Assembly (NCBI RefSeq): GCF_934561735.1
Contig: NZ_CAKTGT010000007.1
Coordinates: forward strand, 1 to 64,000
Length of the DNA: 64,000 nt
Direction: 5' to 3'
Origin: an uncultured Eubacterium sp.
Lineage (GTDB): Bacteria; Bacillota; Clostridia; Oscillospirales; Acutalibacteraceae
The notes below the pieces were generated by a model. That model was not told the DNA's origin. It worked only from the letters and a program-made list of their open reading frames with translations, and did not search any database. The translations under genes were made by a program, and so were the position numbers. This document shows, piece by piece, positions 52,316-62,238 of the stretch. Positions within the stretch are counted from its first letter, which is position 1; each line of letters starts with the position of its first letter.

Positions 52316-52843
52316 TTATTCTTCGCTTGAATCTGTTGTGTCTTCGTCGTTCTGAGTTGAATTTACAACATCTCCGAGCAAATCTGTAAGCGTCTTGGTT
52401 TCGATTCTGTCAACTCTGTTGTATTCAACGCTTTGTGTTGCATTTGAATCCAAACCGCCTTCTTGACTTACAGACATTGAAAGAGTCTTTTTATCTACTT
52501 TAAATTTGTAAACAACAGTGCTGTCGCTTGAAGGATTTGAAAGTGTGAGTTCGTCACCTTTAACCGTGTAGTCACCCTTAAATGAGAAAGTACTGAAGTA
52601 GCTTTCGTAAGTTCCGTCCTCGTAGAATTCATATGCCGAACTTCTTGTTTCGTTTTGCCATTTGCCGATTAAAAGTTCAGGATTTGCCGAAGAAAATGCA
52701 GAACTTACCATTTCGGCAGGATTTTTGTGCTCAACGGCACAGTAAATTCCCGTAGGAACCAAAGTCATAATCAAAATGCTCAAGATGATTACCAAAATAA
52801 TTTTGGCAACACCGGATGTTTTCTTTTTACTCATATTATTCAT
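52316..52843 (-). CDS. hypothetical membrane-anchored protein with lipocalin-like beta domain
   Basis: 175 residues: N-terminal Lys-rich head, one helix (about 12-33), then a beta domain GKWQNETRSSAYEFYEDGTYESYFSTFSFKGDYTVKGDELTLSNPSS, typical of lipocalin-like small proteins (DUF5640-type), and acidic tail (DEDTTDSSEE). The start may be the second Met (52834). Function unknown. Confidence 0.65.
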   Translation of the reverse strand: MNNMSKKKTSGVAKIILVIILSILIMTLVPTGIYCAVEHKNPAEMVSSAFSSANPELLIGKWQNETRSSAYEFYEDGTYESYFSTFSFKGDYTVKGDELTLSNPSSDSTVVYKFKVDKKTLSMSVSQEGGLDSNATQSVEYNRVDRIETKTLTDLLGDVVNSTQNDEDTTDSSEE

Positions 52844-52883
52844 AGCCTTTCAATAGATATTATAACGTCGGATAGTCGGATAA

Positions 52884-54059
52884 TTATTTAAGACCTTTTT
52901 TCTTAAGTAATGCGTCAATTTTATTTGAATTGTCAAGCAAAGTTGATACCGACAAGTCATGGTTGATTGTGTCAAGGAAGTATGCAAGATATTTTGAAAG
53001 TTCAACATTCTGATACCAATCTCTTGAAAGAAGTTCAGGTGACTGATATACACCGTTTGTTGTAAATACCTTTTCAAAAATGCCGTCTTCGTGTGCTTTG
53101 TCAAAAATTTCAAGACCGTTGCAGAAAAGACCGAATGCCGTGCAGACAAATATTCTTTTTGCTTTGAGTTCTTTAAGCTTCTTAGCAACTTCAAGCATGC
53201 TTTCGCCTGAAGAAATCATATCGTCAACAATGATGATGTCCTTGCCCTCAACGCTGTCACCGAGGTATTGATGAGCAACAATAGGATTTCTGCCGTTTAC
53301 AACTCTTGTGTAATCTCTTCTCTTGTAGAACATACCGAGGTTAACACCGAGTTGTGTCGCAAAATAAATACATCTGTGCATTGCACCTTCGTCAGGGGAA
53401 ATGATCATAAGATGATCCGGATCAACGCTCAAATCGTCAACATTGTTAACAATAGCCTTAATCATCTGGTATGTAGGCATAACATTTTCAAATGATTTGT
53501 GAGGAATTGAATTTTGAACTCTTTGGTCGTGTGCGTCAAATGTAATGATGTTTTCAACACCTAAAGTTGTGAGTTCTTGCAAAGCCATTGCACAGTCAAG
53601 TGATTCACGGGATGAACGCTTGTGCTGTCTGCCTTCATAAAGCATAGGCATAATTACATTAATTCTCTTTGCTTTGCTTGAAGCAGCTGAGATTACTCTC
53701 TTTAAATCCGAAAAATGGTCGTCCGGTGACTTCGGAACGTCCATTCCGTACATATTGTATTTTACGCTGTAATTGAAACAGTCAACAACAATGTAAAGGT
53801 CGTAGCCTCTGATTGTGTCGTTTATTACAGCCTTACCTTCGCCCGAACCGAATCTTGCGATTGTTGTGTCAATAAGGTAAGTATCTCTTTGGTAGCCGTA
53901 AAAAGCAATGTTTTCTTTGTGAGCGGCTGCTTGTTCTGCTCTCCATTTTACAAGGTAATTATCAATCTTTGCGGCAAGTGCTTCCGTGCCCGGCAAAGCG
54001 ATAATACCCAACGGACCGTAAGGGATTGTTTGTACTTCTTCTGCTGTGATTCTTGGCAT
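52884..54059 (-). CDS. prs: ribose-phosphate pyrophosphokinase (PRPP synthetase)
   Basis: 391 residues, longer than the 310-320 of classical Prs. The PRPP loop is IIVDDMISSGESMLEVAKKLKEL; conserved NVIMPMLYEGRQHKRSSRE, IITFDAHDQRVQ, and MIISPDEGAMHR are the Prs ATP/ribose motifs. The extra N-terminal 60 residues and C-terminal extension match the long type seen in Ruminococcaceae. Makes PRPP for nucleotides, His and Trp. Confidence 0.9.
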   Translation of the reverse strand: MPRITAEEVQTIPYGPLGIIALPGTEALAAKIDNYLVKWRAEQAAAHKENIAFYGYQRDTYLIDTTIARFGSGEGKAVINDTIRGYDLYIVVDCFNYSVKYNMYGMDVPKSPDDHFSDLKRVISAASSKAKRINVIMPMLYEGRQHKRSSRESLDCAMALQELTTLGVENIITFDAHDQRVQNSIPHKSFENVMPTYQMIKAIVNNVDDLSVDPDHLMIISPDEGAMHRCIYFATQLGVNLGMFYKRRDYTRVVNGRNPIVAHQYLGDSVEGKDIIIVDDMISSGESMLEVAKKLKELKAKRIFVCTAFGLFCNGLEIFDKAHEDGIFEKVFTTNGVYQSPELLSRDWYQNVELSKYLAYFLDTINHDLSVSTLLDNSNKIDALLKKKGLK

Positions 54060-54199
54060 TTTAAAAATACTCCTCTCAATTTATGCTTACATTTTACAAC
54101 ATATTGCACCAAAAATAAACACTTAATATAATTTTTTAATATAAATATTTATCTTGAGGCACAATGAATTTTTATATATAATCAACAAATTACGCTGAA

Positions 54200-57100
54200 T
54201 TATGACTTCTTAGGAATTACTTTGGCTTTTTTAATTCTTCTAAGCAATCCGTAACCGAATATACCTACCCAGCCGCAAGCCGATATTGTTAAGCCGTATG
54301 CAAGACTCTTAGGAGAATAAATTATTTTAACATCGTGTTTGCCGTGCTTGATTGCGGTTGCGAGTTGACAATCTCCTATGTCAAATGTTTTTACCTTTTG
54401 ACCGTCGATATAAACGCTCCATCCCTCATCGTACGGAATGGATGTGTATAAATATCCGTCATATCCTGCATTGATTGTTCCTTCAATTTTTGTGTCGCTG
54501 TGCTTTGTTACTTCTAATTGACCGAGTGAGAGCATTTCGTATGCCGATTGAAGTACCGTGTCATCAATGTTGTAGGCGTAAATGCTGAATGACGCACTGC
54601 CTGAAGTAACTCCGTTGAGGTCAATTGCCGCCTTTATTTCATCACCTGCATTATGATAGCCGAGGTCAAGAATATACGGCTCTGTAATGCTTTGATATGT
54701 GGTATTTATTCCTTCGTTCCAATAGTAGTTGACATTTTCTATTTCGCTTGAGTCAATATAAACATAAACATTTCCGTTTTTAACCGATTTAAAGGTTATG
54801 TCAACGCTTCCGCCCGAGTTTTCCTCGATTGAATCAACAAAGTATGTTCCGTTTTCGGTTACATCCTCGCATACTGAACTGTAACTGTTTGTTTGAGTGT
54901 ATTCAACGGGAACAAAAACATTGCTCACACCTGTTGCTTTGTCAATCAAATCCTCCTGAACATCAAACGGATTGCCCTCGCTGTTGTCCCAATCTCCTAC
55001 CGTTTTTGAAGTAACGAATGCAATAGGAAGCGAATATTTGTTTTGATAAATCGGAGTTTTGTCTTTGTCTTTGGTTGTGTAGATTTTTTCGTAATAATTT
55101 TCCGACAAATCCAAACTGCTTGAATCTTTAATTAAATATTTAATGCCGTACATCATATTGTACACGGGTGTTTGAGTGTTGTATGTGTACGAGTTTATTC
55201 TGTTGCCGAACATACCGAGGCTGTACTGACTTTGGCTGTAATCCTCGTATGCCATTGATGAAAATACCGACATACCGTTGTAGTTGTACATGCACGGGTC
55301 CATACGGGTGTTAAGATATGTCAGTTCTGTTCTGTAAAAGCCGTTGTCCTTTTCTTTCAAATAATTTACGGCTTCACTCATTGTGTCCATTTTTTCAACA
55401 TACGGCGTCTGCTCTTGGGTGAAAAGGTAGGACTTGCTGTCCGAAACTATTACTTCGCAAAATGTCATACACGCTATTGTAATTCCGATAACGAATTTTG
55501 AAAAGTTTTCTTTCTTTATCACAAGCAAAACAAGAGTCCATACCATTATGAAAATAAGTGAGGCATAGATTGTAAATCCGCTTATTTTGTTTGTCGGATT
55601 CTTTTGGTAGTAAAGCACCAAAAACATAAGCAGTATGCCTGTTGCCATAATATCCCTGTATTCAATTCCTTTAAATTTCATTAAGCATCTGAATGTCATA
55701 ATTAAAAGAATAAATACATAAAGGAAAGAATATCTAAACGGCAGATCGTTCGGCAAATGCATTGCATGCCACATAAAGTCGAGAATGTTGCAGTCAAAGC
55801 TTACAATAAAGAATATAAGCATAACAATATAAGCAGCCTTTTCTTTAAGTCCGATTTTTCTGTTGATAAGGTACAAAGGCAAAAGTATTGTCGGCAAAAT
55901 ACCGCAGTAAATATTAGGCAATACATCATCGCCCGATGAACGGATAGTGGTTTCAAGTCCTGCAAGGTGAGAGGAAAGCATATCAATCAGGTTAAAGTTT
56001 TGCTCAACCGTTGACGGAAAGCTGTCCGAAGTTGCAGAACAGGATTGAAGTATAAAATAAACCGGAATCAAAAAGCACGCACAAAGCACGCCTACAAACA
56101 GCGAGCTCAAGCCGAATTTAACCACACTGTTTGCAAATCTGTTGTTAAAAAATGTTTTTAACGGCTTTTGCTTTTCGCTGTAAATGTTGATTTTGTCCGA
56201 GAATTCTTTGTTTGCAATGTAATATACAAAGAAATATATAACCGAAAAAATACATGTCATATATCCGATGTAGTAACTGCTGAAAAGTAAAATCGAAAGC
56301 GATAGAATGTATGTTTTGCACTTTCCTTCGTTGATGATTTTTTCAATACCGAGTGCAACAAGCGGAAGCCAAATCATTCCGTCAATCCACATAATATTCC
56401 AGTAATATGCAAGAAAATATCCTGAAAAAGCATAAAACACACCGAAACAAGCGGAAGCATAAGAATGAGTGTTAAAGCTTTTTTTCAAAAAATATGTGAA
56501 AGTTCCGGCAGATAAAACACCTTTTACAATTACAAGGGTTGTAATTGCGTAGCCGACTTGATTTCTGTCAAAAAGGAATATCAAAAACGAAATCGGGCTT
56601 GAAAGATAGTTGAAATAGTTGCCCAAAAAGCTTGAACCGCCGCCCGATTCCCATGAATAAAGAAAGCTCTTGAAATGTGTTACTCTGTCATAAAATTCAA
56701 CGAAAAGCGGACCGTACTGATGGTACAAATCCATTCTCAACACCGTGGTGTCACCAAACGGGAACAACTTGAATATCATAAATACAAACAGTATTCCGAT
56801 AAGTGCCAAACTCATTGAAAATAATATAAATCGGTTTGAAAAAAAGTATTTATAAAGTTTGCCATCTCTGTTTGACTGTGCCTTTTCGGCGTTGTCAAAT
56901 ACAATCAGCTTGTCAAAATAAAAATTAAAAACAAATATCAGAATTGCAGAAAATATATAAACCAACATTTTGCTCAGTCCAAGCATATCGTTGAGAGTAA
57001 AATCAAGAATTTTGAAAAAACCTAAATCAACCGCACATCTGAAGATATAAGCTAATATTTGCCTTATTTTGCTTGACTTTATGCTTCTTGAAAAAACAAA

Positions 57101-57307
57101 TTTTTTTTCGCAAAAAAATAAACCAAGCATTACCGCAATAAAAGAAACAGGCAGGGCAATTCCCGCATTTATTCCAATTCCTTTAAGCAGTTGCTTGATT
57201 ATCAACAGAATAACAAATCCAATACAGTATAAAAAGCCGAATGATACGGTTTGAGCGTTAAAATATTTGTTTGTTTTTATTATATTTCCGGATTTAGTAA
57301 TGTCCAT
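54200..57307 (-). CDS. YfhO family membrane protein
   Basis: 1035 residues. About a dozen membrane helices (residues 20-620) including GDTTVLRMDLYHQYGPLFVEFYDR and WESGGGSSFLGNYFNYLSSP, then a large extracytosolic region (about 640-1000) with EGWSVYIDGQKVKTFDIGDCQLATAIKHGKHDVKIIYSP. Domain layout and the signature fit YfhO/GT-C-like glycosyltransferases that decorate lipoteichoic acid or other envelope polymers. The donor is not identifiable. Confidence 0.85.
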   Translation of the reverse strand: MDITKSGNIIKTNKYFNAQTVSFGFLYCIGFVILLIIKQLLKGIGINAGIALPVSFIAVMLGLFFCEKKFVFSRSIKSSKIRQILAYIFRCAVDLGFFKILDFTLNDMLGLSKMLVYIFSAILIFVFNFYFDKLIVFDNAEKAQSNRDGKLYKYFFSNRFILFSMSLALIGILFVFMIFKLFPFGDTTVLRMDLYHQYGPLFVEFYDRVTHFKSFLYSWESGGGSSFLGNYFNYLSSPISFLIFLFDRNQVGYAITTLVIVKGVLSAGTFTYFLKKSFNTHSYASACFGVFYAFSGYFLAYYWNIMWIDGMIWLPLVALGIEKIINEGKCKTYILSLSILLFSSYYIGYMTCIFSVIYFFVYYIANKEFSDKINIYSEKQKPLKTFFNNRFANSVVKFGLSSLFVGVLCACFLIPVYFILQSCSATSDSFPSTVEQNFNLIDMLSSHLAGLETTIRSSGDDVLPNIYCGILPTILLPLYLINRKIGLKEKAAYIVMLIFFIVSFDCNILDFMWHAMHLPNDLPFRYSFLYVFILLIMTFRCLMKFKGIEYRDIMATGILLMFLVLYYQKNPTNKISGFTIYASLIFIMVWTLVLLVIKKENFSKFVIGITIACMTFCEVIVSDSKSYLFTQEQTPYVEKMDTMSEAVNYLKEKDNGFYRTELTYLNTRMDPCMYNYNGMSVFSSMAYEDYSQSQYSLGMFGNRINSYTYNTQTPVYNMMYGIKYLIKDSSSLDLSENYYEKIYTTKDKDKTPIYQNKYSLPIAFVTSKTVGDWDNSEGNPFDVQEDLIDKATGVSNVFVPVEYTQTNSYSSVCEDVTENGTYFVDSIEENSGGSVDITFKSVKNGNVYVYIDSSEIENVNYYWNEGINTTYQSITEPYILDLGYHNAGDEIKAAIDLNGVTSGSASFSIYAYNIDDTVLQSAYEMLSLGQLEVTKHSDTKIEGTINAGYDGYLYTSIPYDEGWSVYIDGQKVKTFDIGDCQLATAIKHGKHDVKIIYSPKSLAYGLTISACGWVGIFGYGLLRRIKKAKVIPKKS

Positions 57308-57393
57308 AAAGCACCTAAATTAAATATTTTTTTATTATATTAACATATTAAAAAGCGTTCTTCAATCGTTTTTTGTATTTTTAACTTCTTTGT

Positions 57394-57421
57394 AATAATT
57401 TTTATCATTTGCACATAGTTT
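57394..57421 (+). promoter_or_regulatory. candidate sigma-E promoter of the spoIIIA operon
   Basis: AATAATT (57394-57400) and CATAGTTT (57414-57421) have a 13-base gap, matching CATAxxxT and the same spacing as the spoIIID candidate. It ends 15 bases before the start codon. In Bacillus spoIIIA is transcribed by sigma-E. Confidence 0.4.
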
Positions 57422-57436
57422 TATGTGGGTGATGAT

Positions 57437-58435
57437 GTGAAAGTTTATGATTATGTAAAAAAATATTTGTCGTCGAGTGTCGTAAATGCACTTGATAATC
57501 TTTCTGCTTCACAGCAGAATGCTTTGACGGAAATTCGTATAAGACGCAATATGCCTGTTGTGTTTGTAATTAATAACGGGACAAGGTTTGTTGATTCTTC
57601 GGGCAGTCTTAGCATTTCACTCTCTGAAAATACTCTGACGGTTTCTTCTGCCGAATTTAATGAGATGTTTAACAGATTGTGTTCGTATTCGATTTACAGC
57701 AATATGAATAATCTTAAAAACGGATACATAACACTTGAAAACGGTTCTCGTGTGGGCGTGTGCTCAACAGCCGTATATGAGGATGACAGTCTTGTTTCGG
57801 TTAAAGACATATCTTCGGTTAATATTCGTATACCCAGGCAAGCCGTGGGTTGCAGCAGGGAAGTATTGAACAAGGTTTTTGCCGACGGTGTTTGCAGTGT
57901 AATAGTTGCAGGTAAGCCATCAGGGGGCAAAACAACTCTGCTTCGTGATATGGCAAAGGAAATATCCGACGGATTTAATAATGAATATAAAAAGGTTGTT
58001 ATTGTTGACGAACGCAACGAGCTTGCCGGTAAGGTAGGCAATGAATTTACTCTTAAAATCGGAGCCAATGCCGATGTTATCACCGGGATTAATAAGGCAA
58101 AGGGCATAGAAAATGCAATTCGTACAATGTCGCCCGATGTTATCGTTTGTGACGAAATCGCAACCCAAAAGGAACTTGACAAAATTCGTTTCGGCTTTTC
58201 CTGCGGAGTAAGATTTATGTTGTCCGTTCATATCGGCAAAAAACAGGATTTGTACACAAAACCTTTTATATCTGATTTGCTTTCAACAGGTGAATTTGAA
58301 AAAATCATTCTGCTTGACGATAATTATTCGGCAAAAATTCTTGACGCACGGGAGATATTCAATGAAATTCGCAGGTGCAGTAATAATAATTCTTTCGTCA
58401 TTGATGACGGGAATATATATGGCCGAAAACATTAA
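57437..58435 (+). CDS. spoIIIAA: stage III sporulation ATPase SpoIIIAA
   Basis: 332 residues from GTG 57437 (GGTG upstream); GTG 57425 is an alternative. Walker A GKPSGGKTTLLRDMA, Walker B DVIVCDEIAT, and TEIRIRRNMPVVFV are typical of the VirB11-like SpoIIIAA ATPase. Powers or gates the mother-cell to forespore channel. Its 3' end overlaps spoIIIAB by 74 bases. Confidence 0.95.
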   Translation: MKVYDYVKKYLSSSVVNALDNLSASQQNALTEIRIRRNMPVVFVINNGTRFVDSSGSLSISLSENTLTVSSAEFNEMFNRLCSYSIYSNMNNLKNGYITLENGSRVGVCSTAVYEDDSLVSVKDISSVNIRIPRQAVGCSREVLNKVFADGVCSVIVAGKPSGGKTTLLRDMAKEISDGFNNEYKKVVIVDERNELAGKVGNEFTLKIGANADVITGINKAKGIENAIRTMSPDVIVCDEIATQKELDKIRFGFSCGVRFMLSVHIGKKQDLYTKPFISDLLSTGEFEKIILLDDNYSAKILDAREIFNEIRRCSNNNSFVIDDGNIYGRKH

Positions 58436-58814
58436 AGCCAAAATCAAGGTTTGCCGTGAACTCGTTGACCTTGCAAATTATATTTTGCCCGAAATCAAAC
58501 TGAAGCAAACCTATGCTTTTGATTTGTTTGAGTCGTCAAAGTTTAAAAATCTCGATTATGTCGGACAACATATGCTCATTTTTGAACAGTCTGCCAAAAC
58601 GCCGCTGTCGCAGGAAGAAAATAGGGCAATAGGCAGTTTTTTCTATTCGCTCGGCAAGTATGATGTAGATAATCAAATAAAACAAATCGAATTTTTTAAG
58701 GAATATATGTCGTCTTCCTTGCGTAAATATGAAGAGATGTATAAGTCAAAGGCAAAAATATATTTGAGCCTCGGATTTTCGATTGGAATTGTAATTACTT
58801 TAGTTTTGATTTAG
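58362..58814 (+). CDS. spoIIIAB: SpoIIIAB
   Basis: 150 residues from ATG 58362 with GGGAG well spaced. N- and C-terminal helices flank a helical domain (VCRELVDLANYILPEIKLKQTYAFDLFE...). GspF-like membrane protein of the channel. The reading frame overlap with spoIIIAA is longer than usual. Confidence 0.92.
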   Translation: MKFAGAVIIILSSLMTGIYMAENIKAKIKVCRELVDLANYILPEIKLKQTYAFDLFESSKFKNLDYVGQHMLIFEQSAKTPLSQEENRAIGSFFYSLGKYDVDNQIKQIEFFKEYMSSSLRKYEEMYKSKAKIYLSLGFSIGIVITLVLI

Positions 58815-58825
58815 AGGTGTAAAAA

Positions 58826-59020
58826 ATGGAAGTCAATTTTATATTCAAAATTGCGGCAATCGGTATAATTGTCGCCGTGCTCAATACTTTGTTGGTGCGT
58901 TCCGGGCGTGATGACCAGGCTATGCTTACAACCCTTGCAGGGGTTATCGTGGTGCTTATGATGCTTATACCGCAGATAAAAGAACTTTTTTCAACCGTTA
59001 AATCTCTTTTTAATTTGTAG
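58826..59020 (+). CDS. spoIIIAC: SpoIIIAC
   Basis: 64 residues, two helices, with VLNTLLVRSGRDDQAMLTTLAGVIVVLMMLIP, the conserved SpoIIIAC sequence. RBS GAGGTG. Confidence 0.95.
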   Translation: MEVNFIFKIAAIGIIVAVLNTLLVRSGRDDQAMLTTLAGVIVVLMMLIPQIKELFSTVKSLFNL

Positions 59021-59022
59021 TT

Positions 59023-59403
59023 ATGGCAAAGGTACTCGGAATATCGTTTTGCGTTTTGATGTGCAGTCTTGTTGTCAGGGAGCATAACAAAAGCTTTGCT
59101 TTCATCCTTTCCGTAGCAGGCGGCATACTTTCGTTTCTTACAATATCGGACAAGGTCGGCGAACTTTTTTCTTCTCTTATGAGCCTTTCTGCCTCTGTAC
59201 CGTCAGGCGTTATGTATGTAAAACTTATGCTCAAGGTTCTTTGTATTGTCATCATTACGCAGTTTACGGTTGATATATGCAGAGATAACGGCGAAAATGC
59301 ACTCGCCTCGTTCACCGAGGTGTCGGCAAAGGTGCTCGTTTTGTCGCTTGTTATGCCTCTTTTTGAAACGGTAATTTCTATGGTTGTGGGACTTGTTAAA
59401 TGA
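59023..59403 (+). CDS. spoIIIAD: SpoIIIAD
   Basis: 126 residues, four helices. LVVREHNKSFAFILSVAGGI and VKLMLKVLCIVIITQFTVDICRDNGENALASFTEVSAKVLVL are typical of this family. Two bases after spoIIIAC; overlaps spoIIIAE by 4. Confidence 0.95.
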   Translation: MAKVLGISFCVLMCSLVVREHNKSFAFILSVAGGILSFLTISDKVGELFSSLMSLSASVPSGVMYVKLMLKVLCIVIITQFTVDICRDNGENALASFTEVSAKVLVLSLVMPLFETVISMVVGLVK

Positions 59404-60536
59404 AAAAGACAGTTATTTTTTTGTGTGCTTTGTTATTGTTTTTACTTATTCCCGTATCGTCCTATTCAATGGATTACAGCGAGGAAGAATATAACAAAAC
59501 GCTTTCGTCTTATGATTTGTCGTCTTTTGAAAAAGAACTTGACGCCGATACATACAAAATGCTTGATGAACTCGGAGTTCTTGACTTTTCGTATGAGAGT
59601 ATAACCGGACTTTCGTTTAACGATATAGTTGATTTGCTTAAATCACTTTTTCAAAAAAAGGCGGAACTTCCGATAAAATCAAGCGTTACGGTTTTGGTTT
59701 TTATATTGCTTTCGGCATTTCTTCAAAGCTTAAAGGCTGAATCGGACGATTCTGTAAATATGATTTATTCCACGGCAACGGCACTTCTTGTTGCCACCGT
59801 TGTTCTTGTAAAACTCACTTCAACCGTGTCGCTTGCTTCAATGGCTATATCCGTTGCTTCAAATTTTGTTTATGCATTTATACCCGTTTTTTGCAGTATA
59901 GTTGTTGCGTCGGGCGGCATAACAACCGGATTTTCAACAAATACAACGCTTCTTATTCTTGCACAGGGGCTTTCGTTTATCTCATCAAATGTTTTTATGC
60001 CGATTGTTAATTGCTATCTTGCACTCGGTGTAACATCTTCACTCAGATACGAACTTAACTTAGACAAGCTGCTTTCTTCTGTCAAGAAAATTATTACAAC
60101 TTGTATATCGTTTGTGTCGGGCGTTTTCGTTTCGGTGTTGTCCGTAAAAACAGCGGTTGCCGGCAGGGCGGATATGCTCGGACTTCGTTCAATCCGCTTT
60201 GCGATTAATTCCGTTGTGCCAGTTATTGGCTCGTCAATCAGCGAGGGGCTTCTTTCAATTCAGGCTTATTCGTCGCTTATAAAAAGCAGTGTTGGTATAG
60301 TCGGAGTTATGGCGGTTGTTTTAGTATTTTTACCGTCGATAATTGAGGTTGTACTGTGGCGAATTTCGCTTACATTGTGTGTTATAGTGTCCGATGTTTT
60401 CGGCGACAAATCCGTGTCTGCGGTTCTTAACGCATTTCTTAATACTCTTTTGTTAATCAATGTTATTCTTATTTTGTCAATGGTAACAACCGTTATATCA
60501 TTTGGCATTTTGATAGCGGCGGGAGGTGTCGGATGA
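59400..60536 (+). CDS. spoIIIAE: SpoIIIAE
   Basis: 378 residues. Signal-like N-terminus, then large polytopic domain with KSSVTVLVFILLSAFLQSL, LVATVVLVKLT and GADMLGLR-like AGRADMLGLRSIRFAINSVVPVIGSSISEGL. Polytopic component of the channel. Confidence 0.95.
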   Translation: MKKTVIFLCALLLFLLIPVSSYSMDYSEEEYNKTLSSYDLSSFEKELDADTYKMLDELGVLDFSYESITGLSFNDIVDLLKSLFQKKAELPIKSSVTVLVFILLSAFLQSLKAESDDSVNMIYSTATALLVATVVLVKLTSTVSLASMAISVASNFVYAFIPVFCSIVVASGGITTGFSTNTTLLILAQGLSFISSNVFMPIVNCYLALGVTSSLRYELNLDKLLSSVKKIITTCISFVSGVFVSVLSVKTAVAGRADMLGLRSIRFAINSVVPVIGSSISEGLLSIQAYSSLIKSSVGIVGVMAVVLVFLPSIIEVVLWRISLTLCVIVSDVFGDKSVSAVLNAFLNTLLLINVILILSMVTTVISFGILIAAGGVG

Positions 60537-60961
60537 ATTTTGTAAAACAGTGGACCGTCTTTGTTTGCATAACGGTTTTGATGTGTGTTGTTTTTTCGTT
60601 TTTAACGCCAAAGGGAAGTATGGGCAGGTTTTATAAAACAGTAATCTCGCTTTTTATTTTTCTGTCGTTTCTTTATCCGTTTACACAGTCAAAAATTAAC
60701 CTTGAAATCCCTGAATTTGAAGAAATTAATACATACAGTATAAATGATGAAATGGTAGAAAATCAAATCAAATCCTGCCTTACGGAGCATAATGTAACCG
60801 GCTCAAATGTAAATTGCACATCAAAAATCAACTCAAACAATGAAATTGAGATAGAAAGCATTATCGTGTCGGTTGCCGATGAATATGATACTTCCGTTGT
60901 TCAAAAAATTATTTACGACAATTTGTCGCTCAATGCCGAGGTGGTTCATATTGGAGAATAA
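60533..60961 (+). CDS. spoIIIAF: SpoIIIAF
   Basis: 142 residues, two N-terminal helices then a ring-building domain (NEIEIESIIVSVADEYDTSVVQKII). Overlaps spoIIIAE by 4 (ATGA) and spoIIIAG by 11. Confidence 0.92.
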   Translation: MNFVKQWTVFVCITVLMCVVFSFLTPKGSMGRFYKTVISLFIFLSFLYPFTQSKINLEIPEFEEINTYSINDEMVENQIKSCLTEHNVTGSNVNCTSKINSNNEIEIESIIVSVADEYDTSVVQKIIYDNLSLNAEVVHIGE

Positions 60962-61469
60962 AATTAAAGACTGCATCGCTAATTTTAAAAATATGAAGCA
61001 TAAGGAAAAACTTCTTGTTTTTGTATGCATATTCGGTGTTGTGCTTATTCTTTTGTCGGAGATTTTACCGTCGGGCACTTCGGCAAGAAAGTCTGAAAGC
61101 ACCGATTATCAACAGTATATTAGTTCGCTTGAAGAAAAAACGGAAAACATTATTTCTTCGATTGACGGCGTCGGCAAATGCAAAGTTATGATTACCTTGC
61201 AGGAAACAGACGAAAATTTTTATGCTCAAAATACGGATGAAAATACCGACAGCGGTTCTATTTCCAAAAAGAGCGAATATGTATTGTATGAGGATAACAA
61301 CAACGATTCTCCCGTTCTTATCAAACAGTCGTTCCCAAAAGTTATGGGCGTTGCGGTCGTTTGTCAGGGCGGAGACAATGCAAATGTAAAAGAAAAGGTT
61401 ATTTCTGCCGTGTCGTCGCTTTTCGGCATATCGTCGGCAAAAATCAGCGTATCAAAAATTAATAGGTGA
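60951..61469 (+). CDS. spoIIIAG: SpoIIIAG
   Basis: 172 residues with a TTG start at 60951, preceded by GAGGTGG at 6-base spacing. One helix (about 20-40), then YQQYISSLEEKTENIISSIDGVGKCKVMITLQ and GVAVVCQGGDNANVKEKVISAVSSLFGI, the SpoIIIAG/FliF-like ring domain that multimerises in the intermembrane space. Confidence 0.92.
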   Translation: MENKIKDCIANFKNMKHKEKLLVFVCIFGVVLILLSEILPSGTSARKSESTDYQQYISSLEEKTENIISSIDGVGKCKVMITLQETDENFYAQNTDENTDSGSISKKSEYVLYEDNNNDSPVLIKQSFPKVMGVAVVCQGGDNANVKEKVISAVSSLFGISSAKISVSKINR

Positions 61470-61473
61470 TTAT

Positions 61474-62175
61474 ATGAAAAGAAAAAACGAACAAACCAAT
61501 CCGGAAGAGCAAAGCGTAAAAACCGAAGAAGAACAATTTGCGGAGTTTGAGTCGGAATTTAACGAAAACAATTCTGCCGAAGAACCGCTTGAACTTGTCA
61601 ATCCCGAGGATAAAAAAGAGCGTAAAAAGCGTAAAAAATACATATCCGCCGTTGCCGCATTTGTGCTTATTTTGGGTGTCGGTGTTGTAGGTAATTGGTA
61701 TTATCAAAACACCGATGTTAGTTCCACCATTCAGCCGATTATCGATTCGGCAACTGAAAAAACGCTCGGCAAGGCAGAACTTGTGGATGCAACCACAACC
61801 GATGTCAGCGAGGAAAATACATATTTTACAAAGGCTCGTATGGAGCGTAACACCGCAAGAGATACGGCACTTGAAAAGCTGCAAACAGTCATTTCCAACA
61901 CCTCCGAAACCGAAGCCGCACGCACAGCCGCCGCAGAAAATGTTGCAAGAATATCCAATTTTATCACAATCGAAAATAAAATTGAAACTCTTGTTTGTGC
62001 AAAAGGAATCAATAATTGCATTGCCGTAATTAAAGATGACGGCTCGGGTGTGGATATTGTGGTTGATTGCGAAACGCTTGACGATACCACTATTCTTCAA
62101 ATCAAAGATATTGCAATGTCGCAGCTTCAGTGCGGTTTTGAGGATGTTTCGATTATCCAATCTAATAATAAATAA
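61474..62175 (+). CDS. spoIIIAH: SpoIIIAH
   Basis: 233 residues. Acidic cytosolic N-terminus, one helix (about 53-72), then a YscJ/FliF-like domain: YFTKARMERNTARDTALEKLQTVISN and ICKGINNCIAVIKDDG-type sequence. It pairs with forespore SpoIIQ to build the A-Q channel. Last gene of the operon. Confidence 0.92.
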   Translation: MKRKNEQTNPEEQSVKTEEEQFAEFESEFNENNSAEEPLELVNPEDKKERKKRKKYISAVAAFVLILGVGVVGNWYYQNTDVSSTIQPIIDSATEKTLGKAELVDATTTDVSEENTYFTKARMERNTARDTALEKLQTVISNTSETEAARTAAAENVARISNFITIENKIETLVCAKGINNCIAVIKDDGSGVDIVVDCETLDDTTILQIKDIAMSQLQCGFEDVSIIQSNNK

Positions 62176-62184
62176 ATTATTCTC

Positions 62185-62213
62185 TTGTATATTTATTCCT
62201 TATGTGTTATAAT
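62185..62213 (+). promoter_or_regulatory. asp23 promoter
   Basis: TTGTAT (62185-62190) and TATAAT (62208-62213), 17-base spacer, TGTG before the -10. Separates asp23 expression from the sporulation operon. Confidence 0.65.
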
Positions 62214-62238
62214 AATGAACACCAAAGGAGTTATGTAT

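Noticed and set aside
57308..57393. Other regulatory RNA between YfhO and spoIIIAA
   Set aside because: Only AT-rich sequence and a sigma-E-like box; no stable structure found by eye.
61459..62160. 233-codon open frame on the minus strand
   Set aside because: Antisense shadow of spoIIIAH; Cys/Phe-rich composition typical of reversed coding DNA.
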